Source: JAYSFC01 sp041913505 (lineage in GTDB: Bacteria > Pseudomonadota > Gammaproteobacteria > Burkholderiales > Burkholderiaceae_C). Taken from it: a stretch of DNA of 64,000 nt. The stretch's first letter is position 1. The number at the start of each line of letters is the position of its first letter. Below, piece by piece: positions 1 to 7,678 of the stretch. The notes below the pieces were generated by a model, which saw only the letters and a program-made list of their open reading frames with translations, was not told the DNA's origin and made no database searches. The DNA lies in contig JAYSFC010000001.1 in NCBI GenBank assembly GCA_041913505.1, forward strand, positions 21,011 through 85,010, written 5' to 3'. A program made the position numbers and the translations under genes.

Positions 1-304
1 TGGCGTAGTAGTTCGGATCCGTGTCGGGGTTCCCATCGTCGAGCAAGGTCCGCAGGCAATAGCCATTGCGATAGATGAACACATTGGAGTCGTATTCGAC
101 GAGGGCGGTGAATTGCCCGCCCTCCTCGGCAGATTCCAAGGACATTCGCACCTGAGCCCCGTCGTCGCCGACGGGGGTGAAGGCCCCGCCATCCTCGCGA
201 TCGACAAAGCCTTTGTCGATGAGGGCCGGCAGCCATGAGTCGAATGGATTCGGGACCTGATACGCCGGATCGTTCTTGATGTCTGAGATGTCTGAATTTG
301 CCAT
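1..304 (-). CDS. Hypothetical acidic protein, C-terminus off the window
   Basis: The gene reads leftwards from an ATG at 304 and is still open at base 1, giving the first 101 residues. A purine-rich ribosome-binding site (AGGGGG) lies about 6 bases before the start. The visible part is acidic and rich in Asp, Asn and Tyr, starts MANSDISDIKNDP, and has no signal peptide, membrane segment or motif that I recognise. It is the last visible gene of the same-strand series in the integrated element, so it is probably element cargo. It is truncated by the window edge only. Function unknown. Confidence 0.6.
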   Translation of the reverse strand, partial: MANSDISDIKNDPAYQVPNPFDSWLPALIDKGFVDREDGGAFTPVGDDGAQVRMSLESAEEGGQFTALVEYDSNVFIYRNGYCLRTLLDDGNPDTDPNYYA

Positions 305-390
305 GGCTTACCCCCTGACAAATTCTCCGGCGCTGACGCTTGCGCCTCAAGGCGGCCGATCGACCGAATATCCGAAACAGCTTCAATGGG

Positions 391-415
391 ATGGGGCCGC
401 GAGAAGCGGCCCCAT
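391..415 (-). terminator. Terminator-like hairpin after the AlpA-like gene
   Basis: ATGGGGCCGC (391-400) and GCGGCCCCAT (406-415) form a perfect 10-bp stem with a 5-base loop. It lies 16 bases beyond the stop codon of the HTH gene that ends at 431. The T-tract that would complete an intrinsic terminator is weak, so termination is likely but not certain. Confidence 0.5.
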
Positions 416-430
416 TCGCATCGCTGTCCG

Positions 431-1045
431 TCAGCCCTGGGAGAAGCCAGCGAGGTCGGTGTCCTCGATGGCCTGGGCGATGCCGGCTTGCATGGTGGAG
501 AGCGCCTGCTGAACCCGGCCGGCGAAGCCCTGATGCCCCGAAAGGCTCGACCAGCGGCGCGAAGCCGCTTCGACCGGCGTGAGCCACATGATGTTCCACG
601 CGCCGCCAAGCCGCTCGATCACCAGGTCGACCGCGTTGTCCTCCACCATCGATTCGACCGAGCCGTCCGGCAAGACGTAGAACGGCAGGCCCTCGGCCAA
701 GTCGAAGATCGTGGTGAACGTCTGGCCCTTCCTGATCGCCGCCTCCATCGAGCTGCCGATGGTGTTCTTGTCCAGCCATTCAATCAGCGCGGACTTGCGG
801 TAGCGGATGGACTGATTCGTCCCCTTCGCGCCGACTCCGCCAGGCTGGATGTATTCGGGGCCGGTGCCGTCCTTTCGCCAGCGCTCCAGCGTCGACTTGG
901 AGTAGCGAAGGAAGATCGCCGCCTCGTCGGTGGTGAACAGGAAGTCGTCTGGCACCTTCTTGATCAGCTCGTGCGCTTCGACGATCGACATCCTGCGCCC
1001 GTCGTAGACGACCTGCTCCATCACTTGTTTTGATCTGCTGCCCAT
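431..1045 (-). CDS. AlpA/excisionase-like helix-turn-helix protein
   Basis: Residues ~36-92 carry a MerR/AlpA-type DNA-binding domain: FLFTTDEAAIFLRYSKSTL for the helix-turn-helix, RWRKDGTGPEYI for the wing, and IRYRKSALIEWLDK for the closing strand and helix. Proteins of this class in integrated elements act as recombination directionality factors or as regulators of the integrase. At 204 residues it is about three times longer than a typical excisionase. The extra C-terminal ~110 residues have no motif I recognise (it contains a W-N-I-M-W patch and a Ser/Arg-rich part). The ATG at 1045 follows a GAGGG ribosome-binding site. It is transcribed in the same direction as the integrase, downstream of it. 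The DNA-binding role is well supported; the excisionase role is an inference from context. Confidence 0.7.
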   Translation of the reverse strand: MGSRSKQVMEQVVYDGRRMSIVEAHELIKKVPDDFLFTTDEAAIFLRYSKSTLERWRKDGTGPEYIQPGGVGAKGTNQSIRYRKSALIEWLDKNTIGSSMEAAIRKGQTFTTIFDLAEGLPFYVLPDGSVESMVEDNAVDLVIERLGGAWNIMWLTPVEAASRRWSSLSGHQGFAGRVQQALSTMQAGIAQAIEDTDLAGFSQG

Positions 1046-1116
1046 GTCGCCCTCAGTTCTCGTTGTTAGGCCTGGGCTCCATTATTCACATCGGGCTCGC
1101 GCGCTGGGCGCAGGGC

Positions 1117-1698
1117 TCACATCCGAAGCGGCGGGCGCTTCGGGGCCTTGGCCTTTGCCGCCATCGCCTTGGCGATCTTCTTGCGCTCGGCCAGCGCGGC
1201 GATATGGCTCTTGATGAAGGCGGACATCTGCGGCTTGCCACCGATCTTCGCGTGGGTGGCCGCGGTCCGACGGGCCATGTCGGCCGGACGCAGGTCAGCC
1301 CCGGCTTCGATGAGCATGCGAAGGCAGGGCGAATCCTCCTGCGCGCCGTATCTCGCCACCAGCATGGCGGCCGTCATTCCGTGCCGATCGCGAAGGTTGA
1401 CATCGGCCCCGGCGGCGATCAACACCGACAGGCATTCTTGGCTCTCGTGGAACGCCGCGATCATCGCTGCCGTTGTGCCTCGCCAGTCGGCGGCATCCAC
1501 CGCCGCGCCGGCTTCGAGCAGCGCTCGAATGCAGTCCACATGGCGCTTGCCAGCCGCCAAGACGAGTGGGACTTGTCGGGCGCTGTTGGCAATCTGTCCA
1601 GCGTCCAGATTGGCCCCGGCGGCAATCGCGCGCTTCAAAGCGTCGAGATCGCCCGCGTGCGCCGCTTCGCAAAGGTCAGTTGGAGAAGGAATAGCCAT
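1117..1698 (-). CDS. Ankyrin-repeat protein
   Basis: The 193-residue protein contains at least three and perhaps four ankyrin repeats between residues ~10 and ~150, recognisable from the recurring phrases ALLEAGAAVDAADWRGTTAA, VLIAAGADVNLRDRHGMTAA and MLIEAGADLRPADMARRTAA. The C-terminal ~40 residues are rich in Lys and Ala and highly basic (AKAMAAKAKAPKRPP), possibly binding nucleic acid. No signal peptide is present, so it is probably cytoplasmic. Ankyrin repeats mediate protein-protein contacts. In integrated elements they are common as cargo, sometimes with a partner toxin or enzyme, but no such partner is recognisable beside it. It sits between two other same-strand unknowns and the specific role is unknown. 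Confidence 0.75.
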   Translation of the reverse strand: MAIPSPTDLCEAAHAGDLDALKRAIAAGANLDAGQIANSARQVPLVLAAGKRHVDCIRALLEAGAAVDAADWRGTTAAMIAAFHESQECLSVLIAAGADVNLRDRHGMTAAMLVARYGAQEDSPCLRMLIEAGADLRPADMARRTAATHAKIGGKPQMSAFIKSHIAALAERKKIAKAMAAKAKAPKRPPLRM

Positions 1699-1783
1699 GG
1701 GTTCAGAGTCTCAAAACCATGGCGGGGCGTCAAAGGCGCCTCAGATGGGACGACAGGCGGCAAATGGACGCCACCGCGCAAAG

Positions 1784-2170
1784 TTAGACCCGGAGGGATC
1801 CTTTCGCGCGCAAGGCATCGACCTTGACCCCATATTCAAACGCGCGCTCGTATTCGGCAGCGAAGCCCATGAAAACCGCCGAGACCCCGTCCTGGGCCTT
1901 GAGCCATTCAAACGCCTCTCGCACGAGGGGCTTGCCTTCGGCGAGCCATGCCTGCACCTGGGCGGAATCGAGGCGGCGCGAGGACAGGTCATGGCCGCCG
2001 GCGATCAAACGCAACGCGTATTGAATTTGCGGGGCTCTTCCGCCGGAGTCGGTCGGCAGCAGCTCAATGCCGATGACGGCCACAGAGGCCGCCCTGTCGT
2101 CGTCGATCTTCTCCGTTTCGATGTCCATCCCTTTGTTCAGCCAGTGGCCGCTTCTCAAATTCAGATTCAC
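1784..2170 (-). CDS. Hypothetical protein of the integrated element
   Basis: A 128-residue soluble protein beginning with a GTG at 2170, which has a GAGAG ribosome-binding site at a good distance. An internal ATG at 2128 (MDIETEKIDDD) is the alternative start. The sequence includes a strand-rich stretch (SVAVIGIELLPTDSGG), a motif LRLIAGGHDLSSRRLDSAQV and a helix-rich C-terminus (AFEWLKAQDGVSAVFMGFAAEYERAFEYG). I do not recognise the family. It lies 57 bases downstream of the integrase on the same strand and may be co-transcribed with it. Composition matches the element, not the chromosome. Confidence 0.55.
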   Translation of the reverse strand: MNLNLRSGHWLNKGMDIETEKIDDDRAASVAVIGIELLPTDSGGRAPQIQYALRLIAGGHDLSSRRLDSAQVQAWLAEGKPLVREAFEWLKAQDGVSAVFMGFAAEYERAFEYGVKVDALRAKGSLRV

Positions 2171-2227
2171 TCAAGCTCTCAACGAAGCGGAAGAAAGTCA
2201 AGTTGGCGCCCGAGGCGGTTGGCGACT

Positions 2228-3880
2228 TCAAAGCGGCTGGACTGCTGGCTGCGCGGCGGCGATGGCGGCCTTCGCCGCATCTTTGCGCGGGCGGCCAGTC
2301 CGAGCCTTGGGCGGCCTGCAGACATGCGGCTCAGGGGCCGGAAGCGGCGGCCAATCGGCCGGCTTCAATGCGTTGTAGGCGTTGGGGGCCTTCGAGAGGA
2401 TCGCCTGCTCGATCTTCATCATCGACTCGCGCAGCATCTGCCACTCGGCTTGCGTGTAGGTGTCCGTGACCTTCGCGTGGGCGTGGTTCAGAAAGCGGCT
2501 CTTGATCACCTCGTCGATGCCCAGCGAGGTCATCACCGCGCCGAACGAGCGGCGCAGATCGTGCCGGTTAAGCTTCTCGACGCCGATCTCCTGCCGCAGG
2601 TCGTCGAGCAGATCGGTCGCGTCCCTGTAGTGGCCGGTCTTGGAGAACTTGCTTCGGGCAGGGAACACGAAGGAGCGGGACTTCGCCTCGAAGCCGCGCC
2701 GTAGGGTCTCTTCGGCCGCGCAGCGTTGCCGCTGCTTCAACAGCTCCAAGGCCATCGGCGTGATCGGCAGGCGATGCGACCTGCCGTTCTTGGTCTTGTG
2801 GAAGAAGACGTAGGGCCCCCAGTCCGGATGATCTTTGAGCCAGACATGGCTCGTGGAGCGGCGGCCCTTGCCGGGATCGCCCACCTCGTCGAGCAGCTCG
2901 CCCCAGACCAGGCCCGCGTGCTCGCTCTTGCGGCAGCCCCACAAGAGCATCAGCATCAAGTAGTGGACGCCAGTCATGTTGTCGTTCATCAGCCGCTTGG
3001 ACCAGCAGGCCTCCAAGAATGGCCCGAGGTCCGCCGATGGCCGCAGAGGGTTGCGCTTGCCCTTTTCCTCCCGCTCCTGGTCGATCTGCTCCTTGGAGCG
3101 GTAGTAGCCGTTGAGGCCCAGCGTCCTGAACGGGTTGCCTTCAAGCAGAGGCTTTCGCCCCTGGGCGTCCGCCCGGATCTTCTCGTTGTCGATGAACCAC
3201 TGAATCGCCCGGGCCGGCCAGCGGAAGGCCTGCTCGGTGGCGGTGGGCGTCTCCTTGTGAGTCACCAAGAACTTCTTGATGATCTCGTGGTCCTCGATCT
3301 CCCGCACCTTCCGATCGGCCCAGCCCCACGCCACATGCTGGCGGGCCACCCGGTCGAAGACTTTGAGCGACTCGGCCTTGGCTGGCTTTTGCGTGCGGGT
3401 GGTCCAGTGCTCCCGGTAGGCGGCCATCGCCTGCCGCAGCGTCACCTCGGCCGCGTTGAACTGCCGGGCGAGCGTGTTGGGGTTCTGCCCCGTCTCGACC
3501 ATCTTGCGGGCGAGCTCGGCGGCCTTCGCGCGGGCCTGCTGGATGTTCTCGAAGTCGGCGAAGTTGCCCACCGTCGAGAGCATCGACTTGCCCATCACCT
3601 TGCGGCGCAGGATGTAGGTCTTTTTGCCGGCGACCTTCAAGCCGAACCCTGGAGGAGCGTCGCGGCTGGCGTCCCATAAGATGTAGCTCTGAGGTTTGGC
3701 CACGGCCTCGGAAGCAAAAACCAGCTTGCCCTCATCGTTGTAGCCCGTGGGCGGGCGTTCGAGCCGGCGCAGCTTGCAGTAGTTGTCGTTGAGCTCCGCC
3801 CGCCACGATGGGGCGCGGTCGCCGCTGGCGGCGGCCTTCGCAGAGTCCCCGGTGGGGACGGCGTCTGGATCTTGCTTCAT
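2228..3880 (-). CDS. Tyrosine recombinase (integrase) with Arm-type N-terminal domain
   Basis: This 550-residue protein would catalyse site-specific insertion and excision of the element. Residues ~65-135 resemble the DUF4102-type arm-DNA-binding domain (GFGLKVAGKKTYILRRKV, then FENIQQARAKAAELARKMVE). A SAM-like core-binding region follows, and the catalytic domain runs from ~290 to ~480. The catalytic set is visible: Arg in LWGCRKSEHAGL (~316), HDLRRSF (~441-447) with the His-x-x-Arg pair, and HAHAKVTDTYTQ with the nucleophilic Tyr near 475. It is longer than the ~400 residues usual for P4-type integrases because of an N-terminal extension and an insert around 260-290. The ATG follows a GGAAAGG site. 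It diverges from mutS with 225 bases between, and the attachment site is inferred to be at the 5' end of mutS. Confidence 0.9.
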   Translation of the reverse strand: MKQDPDAVPTGDSAKAAASGDRAPSWRAELNDNYCKLRRLERPPTGYNDEGKLVFASEAVAKPQSYILWDASRDAPPGFGLKVAGKKTYILRRKVMGKSMLSTVGNFADFENIQQARAKAAELARKMVETGQNPNTLARQFNAAEVTLRQAMAAYREHWTTRTQKPAKAESLKVFDRVARQHVAWGWADRKVREIEDHEIIKKFLVTHKETPTATEQAFRWPARAIQWFIDNEKIRADAQGRKPLLEGNPFRTLGLNGYYRSKEQIDQEREEKGKRNPLRPSADLGPFLEACWSKRLMNDNMTGVHYLMLMLLWGCRKSEHAGLVWGELLDEVGDPGKGRRSTSHVWLKDHPDWGPYVFFHKTKNGRSHRLPITPMALELLKQRQRCAAEETLRRGFEAKSRSFVFPARSKFSKTGHYRDATDLLDDLRQEIGVEKLNRHDLRRSFGAVMTSLGIDEVIKSRFLNHAHAKVTDTYTQAEWQMLRESMMKIEQAILSKAPNAYNALKPADWPPLPAPEPHVCRPPKARTGRPRKDAAKAAIAAAQPAVQPL

Positions 3881-4105
3881 CGCCCAGCCTTTCCGCGCTT
3901 GCGATCTGACCCGCGGGGGACCATGATCGGCTTACAAGCCATTGCTGTGATTGGTCTTTTATACCCCAAGGGGGACTAAAATCGATCTTAGCAGAAGTCC
4001 CCCGAGACATTCCCCACAGACTCCCCCAAGGAGGCTGGGGCAAATGAAGGAGCTTGCGGGCAGTTGAAGTCGACCGAAGGCCAAACGAACACGCTAAGTT
4101 GTTGA
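3881..4105. promoter_or_regulatory. Divergent control region between integrase and mutS
   Basis: These 225 bases hold the start signals of both the integrase (leftwards) and the present mutS reading frame (rightwards). The region is AT-richer than the chromosome and contains three related C-tract motifs: AGTCCCCCTTGGG read on the minus strand at 3965-3977, AGTCCCCCGAGAC on the plus strand at 3996-4008, and ACTCCCCCAAGG at about 4020. Such iterated short motifs next to an integrase gene are what integrase arm sites or a regulator's operators look like. A TTGAAG at 4064-4069 is a possible -35 box for mutS, but I cannot identify a convincing -10. Confidence 0.5.
3970..4003. repeat. Inverted repeat GGGGGACT / AGTCCCCC
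   Basis: GGGGGACT (3970-3977) and AGTCCCCC (3996-4003) are perfect complements 18 bases apart. The spacer contains a second, near-perfect palindrome centred on ATCGAT (CTAAAATCGATCTTAG, two mismatches). The nested symmetry suggests a binding site for a dimeric or tetrameric protein such as the integrase or an element regulator. No T-tract follows, so a terminator is less likely. Confidence 0.55.
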
Positions 4106-6772
4106 ATGACAAAAGAAATCGAACAATCCGAGTCGGCAGCAAAGATTCTCCCAATCACTGCGGCGGAGCTTGAAAAGCACACGCCCATGATGGCCCAGTA
4201 CCTCGCCCTCAAGGCCGGGTACCCCGACACGCTCGTGTTCTACCGCATGGGCGACTTCTATGAGCTTTTCTGGGCCGACGCCGAAAAAGCCGCGCGCCTG
4301 CTCGACATCACGCTCACGCAGCGCGGCCAGTCGGGCGGGCAGCCTGTGGTGATGGCGGGCGTGCCCTTCCATGCGCTCGAGAACTACCTGGGCCGGCTCA
4401 TCAAGATGGGCGAATCGGTCGCCATCGCCGAGCAGGTGGGTGACGTGGCTACGGCCAAGGGGCCGGTGGAGCGCAAGATCGTGCGCGTGGTGACACCCGG
4501 CACGCTCACCGACAGCGAGCTGCTGTCCGACAAGGCCGAGTCCATGCTGCTGGCCGTGCACCAGGGCCCGCGCGCGCGCTGCGGCCTGGCGTGGCTCAGC
4601 GTGACCCAGGGGCGCGTGTACCTCACCGAATGCGCCAGCGAGGAACTGGGCGCCTGGCTGGCGCGCATCGCGCCGAGCGAGCTCATCTACAGCGCCGGCG
4701 TGACCGAGCGCTTTGAGCAACAGCTGCAGGGGTTGCGCCAGACCGGCGCCTTTGCCTGCCCCATTAGCCCCCGGCCCGACTGGCAGTTCGACAGCGCCCT
4801 GGGCGAACGCAAGCTGCTCGAACACCTGGGCGCGGCCAGCCTGCATGCCTGGGACGCGCAGGACCTCGCCCAGGCCCACGCAGCCACGGCGGCGCTGCTG
4901 TCGTACGCCGAACACACGCAGGGCCGCCAGCTCACCCACGTGCACGCCGTGCAGGTGCAGCGCGACGACGCGCTCATCACCCTGCCCCCGGCCACGCGGC
5001 GCAACCTCGAACTCGTCAAGACCCTGCGCGGCGAGGACAGCCCCACGCTGTTCTCGCTGCTCGACACCTGCATGACCGGCATGGGCAGCCGCCTGCTCAA
5101 GGCCTGGCTGCTGGAGCCTCCGCGCGAGCGCACGCCCGCGCGCGAGCGCCTGGCGGCCACCGCGGTGCTGCGGGGCGGGGGCGGCGCCGGTGCCGCGCCC
5201 TGGCAGGTGCTGCGCGGCGCGCTCAAGGGCGTGAGCGACGTGGAGCGCATCACGGCCCGCACCGCGCTGCGCCAGGTACGCCCGCGCGAGCTCGTGGCCC
5301 TGGGCAAGACACTACAAAAAGCAGAGCAACTGGCGCAGAGCGGACAAGCACCCTCGGCACTTTTGACCCAAATCTTCACGGATTTGCAGCCGCCGCCGGG
5401 CTGTGCGCAGCTGCTGCAGCGCGCCATCCTGGAAGAGCCCGCCGCGCTGGTGCGCGACGGCGGCGTGATCGCGGGCGGCTTCGACGCCGAACTCGACGAG
5501 CTGCGTGCCATCCAGACCAATTGCGACAGCTTCCTGCTGGAGCTGGAAACGCGCGAAAAGGCCCGCACCGGCATCGCCAACCTGCGCGTGCAGTTCAACA
5601 AGGTGCACGGCTTCTACATCGAGGTCACGAGCAGCAACCTCGACCGCGTGCCCGACGACTACCGCCGCCGCCAGACGCTCAAGAACGCCGAGCGCTTCAT
5701 CACGCCCGAGCTCAAGGCTTTTGAGGACAAGGCGCTGTCGGCCCAGGAACGCGCGCTGGCGCGCGAGAAGTGGCTGTACGAGCAGGTGCTGGACGAGCTG
5801 CAGCCCCACGTGCCCGCGCTCACGCGCCTGGCCCAGGCGCTGGCCGCGCTCGACGTCCTCTGCACGCTGGCCGAGCGCTCGCTCACGCTGAATTGGTGCG
5901 CGCCGCAGTTCGTGAGCGAGCCCTGCATCGAGATCGAGAACGGGCGCCACCCCGTGGTGGAGGCGCGCTTGGCCGAGACATCGAGCGGCGCCTTCATCGC
6001 CAACCATACGCGGCTGAACGCCAACACGCGGCTGCAGATCATCACGGGCCCCAACATGGGCGGCAAGTCGACCTACATGCGCCAGGTGGCGCTGATCGTG
6101 CTGCTGGCCAGCATGGGCAGCCACGTGCCCGCCGCGAGCTGCCGCCTGGGGCCCATCGACGCGATCCACACGCGCATCGGCGCGGCCGACGACCTGGCCA
6201 ATGCGCAATCGACCTTCATGCTGGAAATGACCGAGGCCGCGCAGATCCTGCACGCGGCCACGCCGCACAGCCTGGTGCTCATGGACGAGATCGGGCGCGG
6301 CACCAGCACCTTCGACGGCTTGGCGCTGGCCAGCGGCATCGCCACCCACCTGCACGACAAGACGCGGGCCTTCGCACTGTTTGCCACGCACTATTTCGAA
6401 CTGACCGAGCTGCCCGCCAAGGCGCGCCACGCGGTCAACATGCACGTGAGCGCCACCGAGTCGGGCAGCGACATCGTGTTCCTGCACGAGATTCAGCCGG
6501 GCCCGGCCAGCCGCAGCTACGGCATCCAGGTCGCCAAGCTGGCGGGCATGCCCGCCGCCGTGCTGCACCACGCGCGCCATGCGCTCGCGGCGCTGGAGGA
6601 GCGCGCTGGCGAAGATGAATTGCAGGTAGACCTGTTCGCGCCGCCGCCCGAGCCCGAGGTGGCCGTGGCCAGCCCCGTGGAGGCCGCGCTCGCGGCGCTC
6701 AACCCCGACCAGCTTTCCCCGCGCGAGGCGCTCGACGCGCTCTACCAGCTCAAGCGGCTCGGCGCGCACTAA
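4106..6772 (+). CDS. mutS: DNA mismatch repair ATPase MutS with a probable element-derived N-terminus
   Basis: MutS recognises mismatches and small loops after replication and recruits MutL. Residues 25-31 (HTPMMAQ) begin the family homology. The mismatch-wedge Phe-x-Glu motif is F51-Y52-E53 in GDFYELF. The connector, lever and clamp domains follow. The ATPase has Walker [10 protein letters not shown] (648-656), Walker [12 protein letters not shown] (D727, E728), and a C-terminal helix-turn-helix ending [18 protein letters not shown]. At 888 residues it is somewhat longer than the E. coli protein (853). Every key residue is present, so the protein should work. Residues 1-24 ([15 protein letters not shown]...) come from DNA of distinctly lower GC and do not look like a native MutS leader. 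A short AT-richer repeat also sits inside the coding sequence at about 5311-5380. Expression now probably depends on element sequence upstream. Confidence 0.97.
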   Translation: MTKEIEQSESAAKILPITAAELEKHTPMMAQYLALKAGYPDTLVFYRMGDFYELFWADAEKAARLLDITLTQRGQSGGQPVVMAGVPFHALENYLGRLIKMGESVAIAEQVGDVATAKGPVERKIVRVVTPGTLTDSELLSDKAESMLLAVHQGPRARCGLAWLSVTQGRVYLTECASEELGAWLARIAPSELIYSAGVTERFEQQLQGLRQTGAFACPISPRPDWQFDSALGERKLLEHLGAASLHAWDAQDLAQAHAATAALLSYAEHTQGRQLTHVHAVQVQRDDALITLPPATRRNLELVKTLRGEDSPTLFSLLDTCMTGMGSRLLKAWLLEPPRERTPARERLAATAVLRGGGGAGAAPWQVLRGALKGVSDVERITARTALRQVRPRELVALGKTLQKAEQLAQSGQAPSALLTQIFTDLQPPPGCAQLLQRAILEEPAALVRDGGVIAGGFDAELDELRAIQTNCDSFLLELETREKARTGIANLRVQFNKVHGFYIEVTSSNLDRVPDDYRRRQTLKNAERFITPELKAFEDKALSAQERALAREKWLYEQVLDELQPHVPALTRLAQALAALDVLCTLAERSLTLNWCAPQFVSEPCIEIENGRHPVVEARLAETSSGAFIANHTRLNANTRLQIITGPNMGGKSTYMRQVALIVLLASMGSHVPAASCRLGPIDAIHTRIGAADDLANAQSTFMLEMTEAAQILHAATPHSLVLMDEIGRGTSTFDGLALASGIATHLHDKTRAFALFATHYFELTELPAKARHAVNMHVSATESGSDIVFLHEIQPGPASRSYGIQVAKLAGMPAAVLHHARHALAALEERAGEDELQVDLFAPPPEPEVAVASPVEAALAALNPDQLSPREALDALYQLKRLGAH
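4161..4195. other. Candidate element/chromosome junction inside mutS
   Basis: The base composition changes from about 47% G+C in codons 1-24 of mutS to well over 60% immediately afterwards. Conserved MutS sequence starts with the CAC of residue His25 at 4178-4180. Site-specific recombinases leave a short identical core at both ends of an insertion, and such a core should lie within this interval. The other copy is outside the window, so the exact position is unproven. Confidence 0.45.
5311..5380 (+). repeat. AT-richer repeat remnant inside mutS
   Basis: Within the GC-rich gene, a stretch beginning CTACAAAAAGCAGAGCAACT, followed by GGCGC, GACAAGC and TTTTGACC, resembles the dispersed GATAGC/GCGC/CAAGC repeats seen elsewhere in this window. 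It keeps the frame open and encodes part of the lever/core region ([19 protein letters not shown]). The assignment rests on visual similarity only. Confidence 0.35.
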
Positions 6773-6804
6773 ACTGCTCTTCTTTTTGCCTACCGCCCCA
6801 CTCC

Positions 6805-7632
6805 ATGACGTACTGCGTCGCCATCAAACTCAACGCCGGCCTGGTGTTTCTCTCGGACTCCCGCACCAACGCCGGCCTGGACCAGATCAGCTCCTTTCGC
6901 AAGATGATGGTCTACGAGAAGGCCGGCGACCGCTTCATGGTCCTGCTCTCGGCGGGCAATCTGTCGATCTCGCAGTCGGTGCGCGAAATCCTGCAGACCA
7001 CGCAAATCAAGGACCGCGAGGACGGCGAAGCCATCACGATCTGGAACGCGCGCAGCATGTTCGACGCCGCGCGCGTGCTGGGCGCGGCCGTGCGCCATGT
7101 ACACGAGCGCGATGGCGCGGCGCTCAAGCGCTCGGGCGTGGACTTCAACGTGTCGCTCGTGTTCGGCGGCCAGATCCGCGGCGAGGGCATGCGATTGTTC
7201 CAGGTGTATTCGGCCGGCAACTTCATCGAAGCCACGCCAGAGACACCGTACTTCCAGGTCGGCGAGTCCAAGTACGGCAAGCCCGTGCTTGACCGCGTGC
7301 TCACGCCCGACACGCCGCTGTCCGAGGCCGCCAAGTGCGCCCTCGTGTCGATGGACAGCACGCTCAAGTCCAACCTCTCGGTGGGCCTGCCGCTGGATCT
7401 CGTGGTGTACGAGGTGGACCAGTTCGCCACCGACAAGATCGTCTGCATCGACGACAGCAACCCCTACTTCCGCATGCTGCACGACAGCTGGGGGCAGAAG
7501 CTGCGCCAGGTGTTCGACAGCATCGAGGACCCCGCCTGGGACGGCGGCGACACGGAAGTGCCGATCCGGCTTGCACCCCTGCGCAGCAAGCCGCTCAAGA
7601 AGATCACCACGCCCCAGGACAAGCTCATCTGA
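6805..7632 (+). CDS. Anbu, proteasome-like peptidase
   Basis: Anbu is the bacterial 'ancestral beta-subunit' relative of HslV and the proteasome. The N-terminus MTYCVAIKLNAGLVFLSDSR is diagnostic: Thr2 becomes the N-terminal nucleophile after Met removal, with Asp18 and Lys33 (17 and 32 from the Thr) in the expected places. The 275-residue length is normal for Anbu and longer than HslV because of a C-terminal extension. In many Proteobacteria the gene sits with an alpha-E protein, a circularly permuted ATP-grasp protein and a transglutaminase-like protease. None of these is adjacent here: upstream is mutS and downstream an unrelated hydrolase. Its substrate and biological role are not established. 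No clear ribosome-binding site precedes the ATG; mutS ends 32 bases upstream and read-through from it is possible. Confidence 0.9.
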   Translation: MTYCVAIKLNAGLVFLSDSRTNAGLDQISSFRKMMVYEKAGDRFMVLLSAGNLSISQSVREILQTTQIKDREDGEAITIWNARSMFDAARVLGAAVRHVHERDGAALKRSGVDFNVSLVFGGQIRGEGMRLFQVYSAGNFIEATPETPYFQVGESKYGKPVLDRVLTPDTPLSEAAKCALVSMDSTLKSNLSVGLPLDLVVYEVDQFATDKIVCIDDSNPYFRMLHDSWGQKLRQVFDSIEDPAWDGGDTEVPIRLAPLRSKPLKKITTPQDKLI

Positions 7633-7678
7633 GCCGGGGCGCCCACACCGCCCTCTGCGCACCGCACCTTTCGCACGC

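Larger units (their letters stand above)
1..4180. mobile_element. Right-hand part of an integrating genetic element
   Basis: The stretch holds five genes, all on the minus strand, ending with a tyrosine recombinase that lies next to mutS. Base composition is visibly lower in G+C than the rest of the window and rises abruptly inside the first 30 codons of mutS. The gene content (Arm-type integrase, AlpA/excisionase-like HTH protein, ankyrin protein, unknowns) is typical of genomic islands and prophage remnants. The right boundary is inferred to lie at about 4171-4190, where MutS family homology begins. The left end is outside the window, so size and mobility are unknown. No plasmid transfer, replication or phage structural genes are visible in this part. 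Confidence 0.75.

Noticed and set aside
1148..2704. A 518-codon plus-strand frame across the integrated element
   Set aside because: It runs antisense to the ankyrin, unknown and integrase genes, and its product has no recognisable domain; the minus-strand frames do.
4044..4067. Eight-codon open frame as a leader peptide for mutS
   Set aside because: It is too short to distinguish from chance, and no hairpin alternation with mutS is visible.
1..4180. tRNA gene as the attachment site of the element
   Set aside because: No cloverleaf or tRNA 3' end is visible near the integrase; the composition break lies inside mutS.
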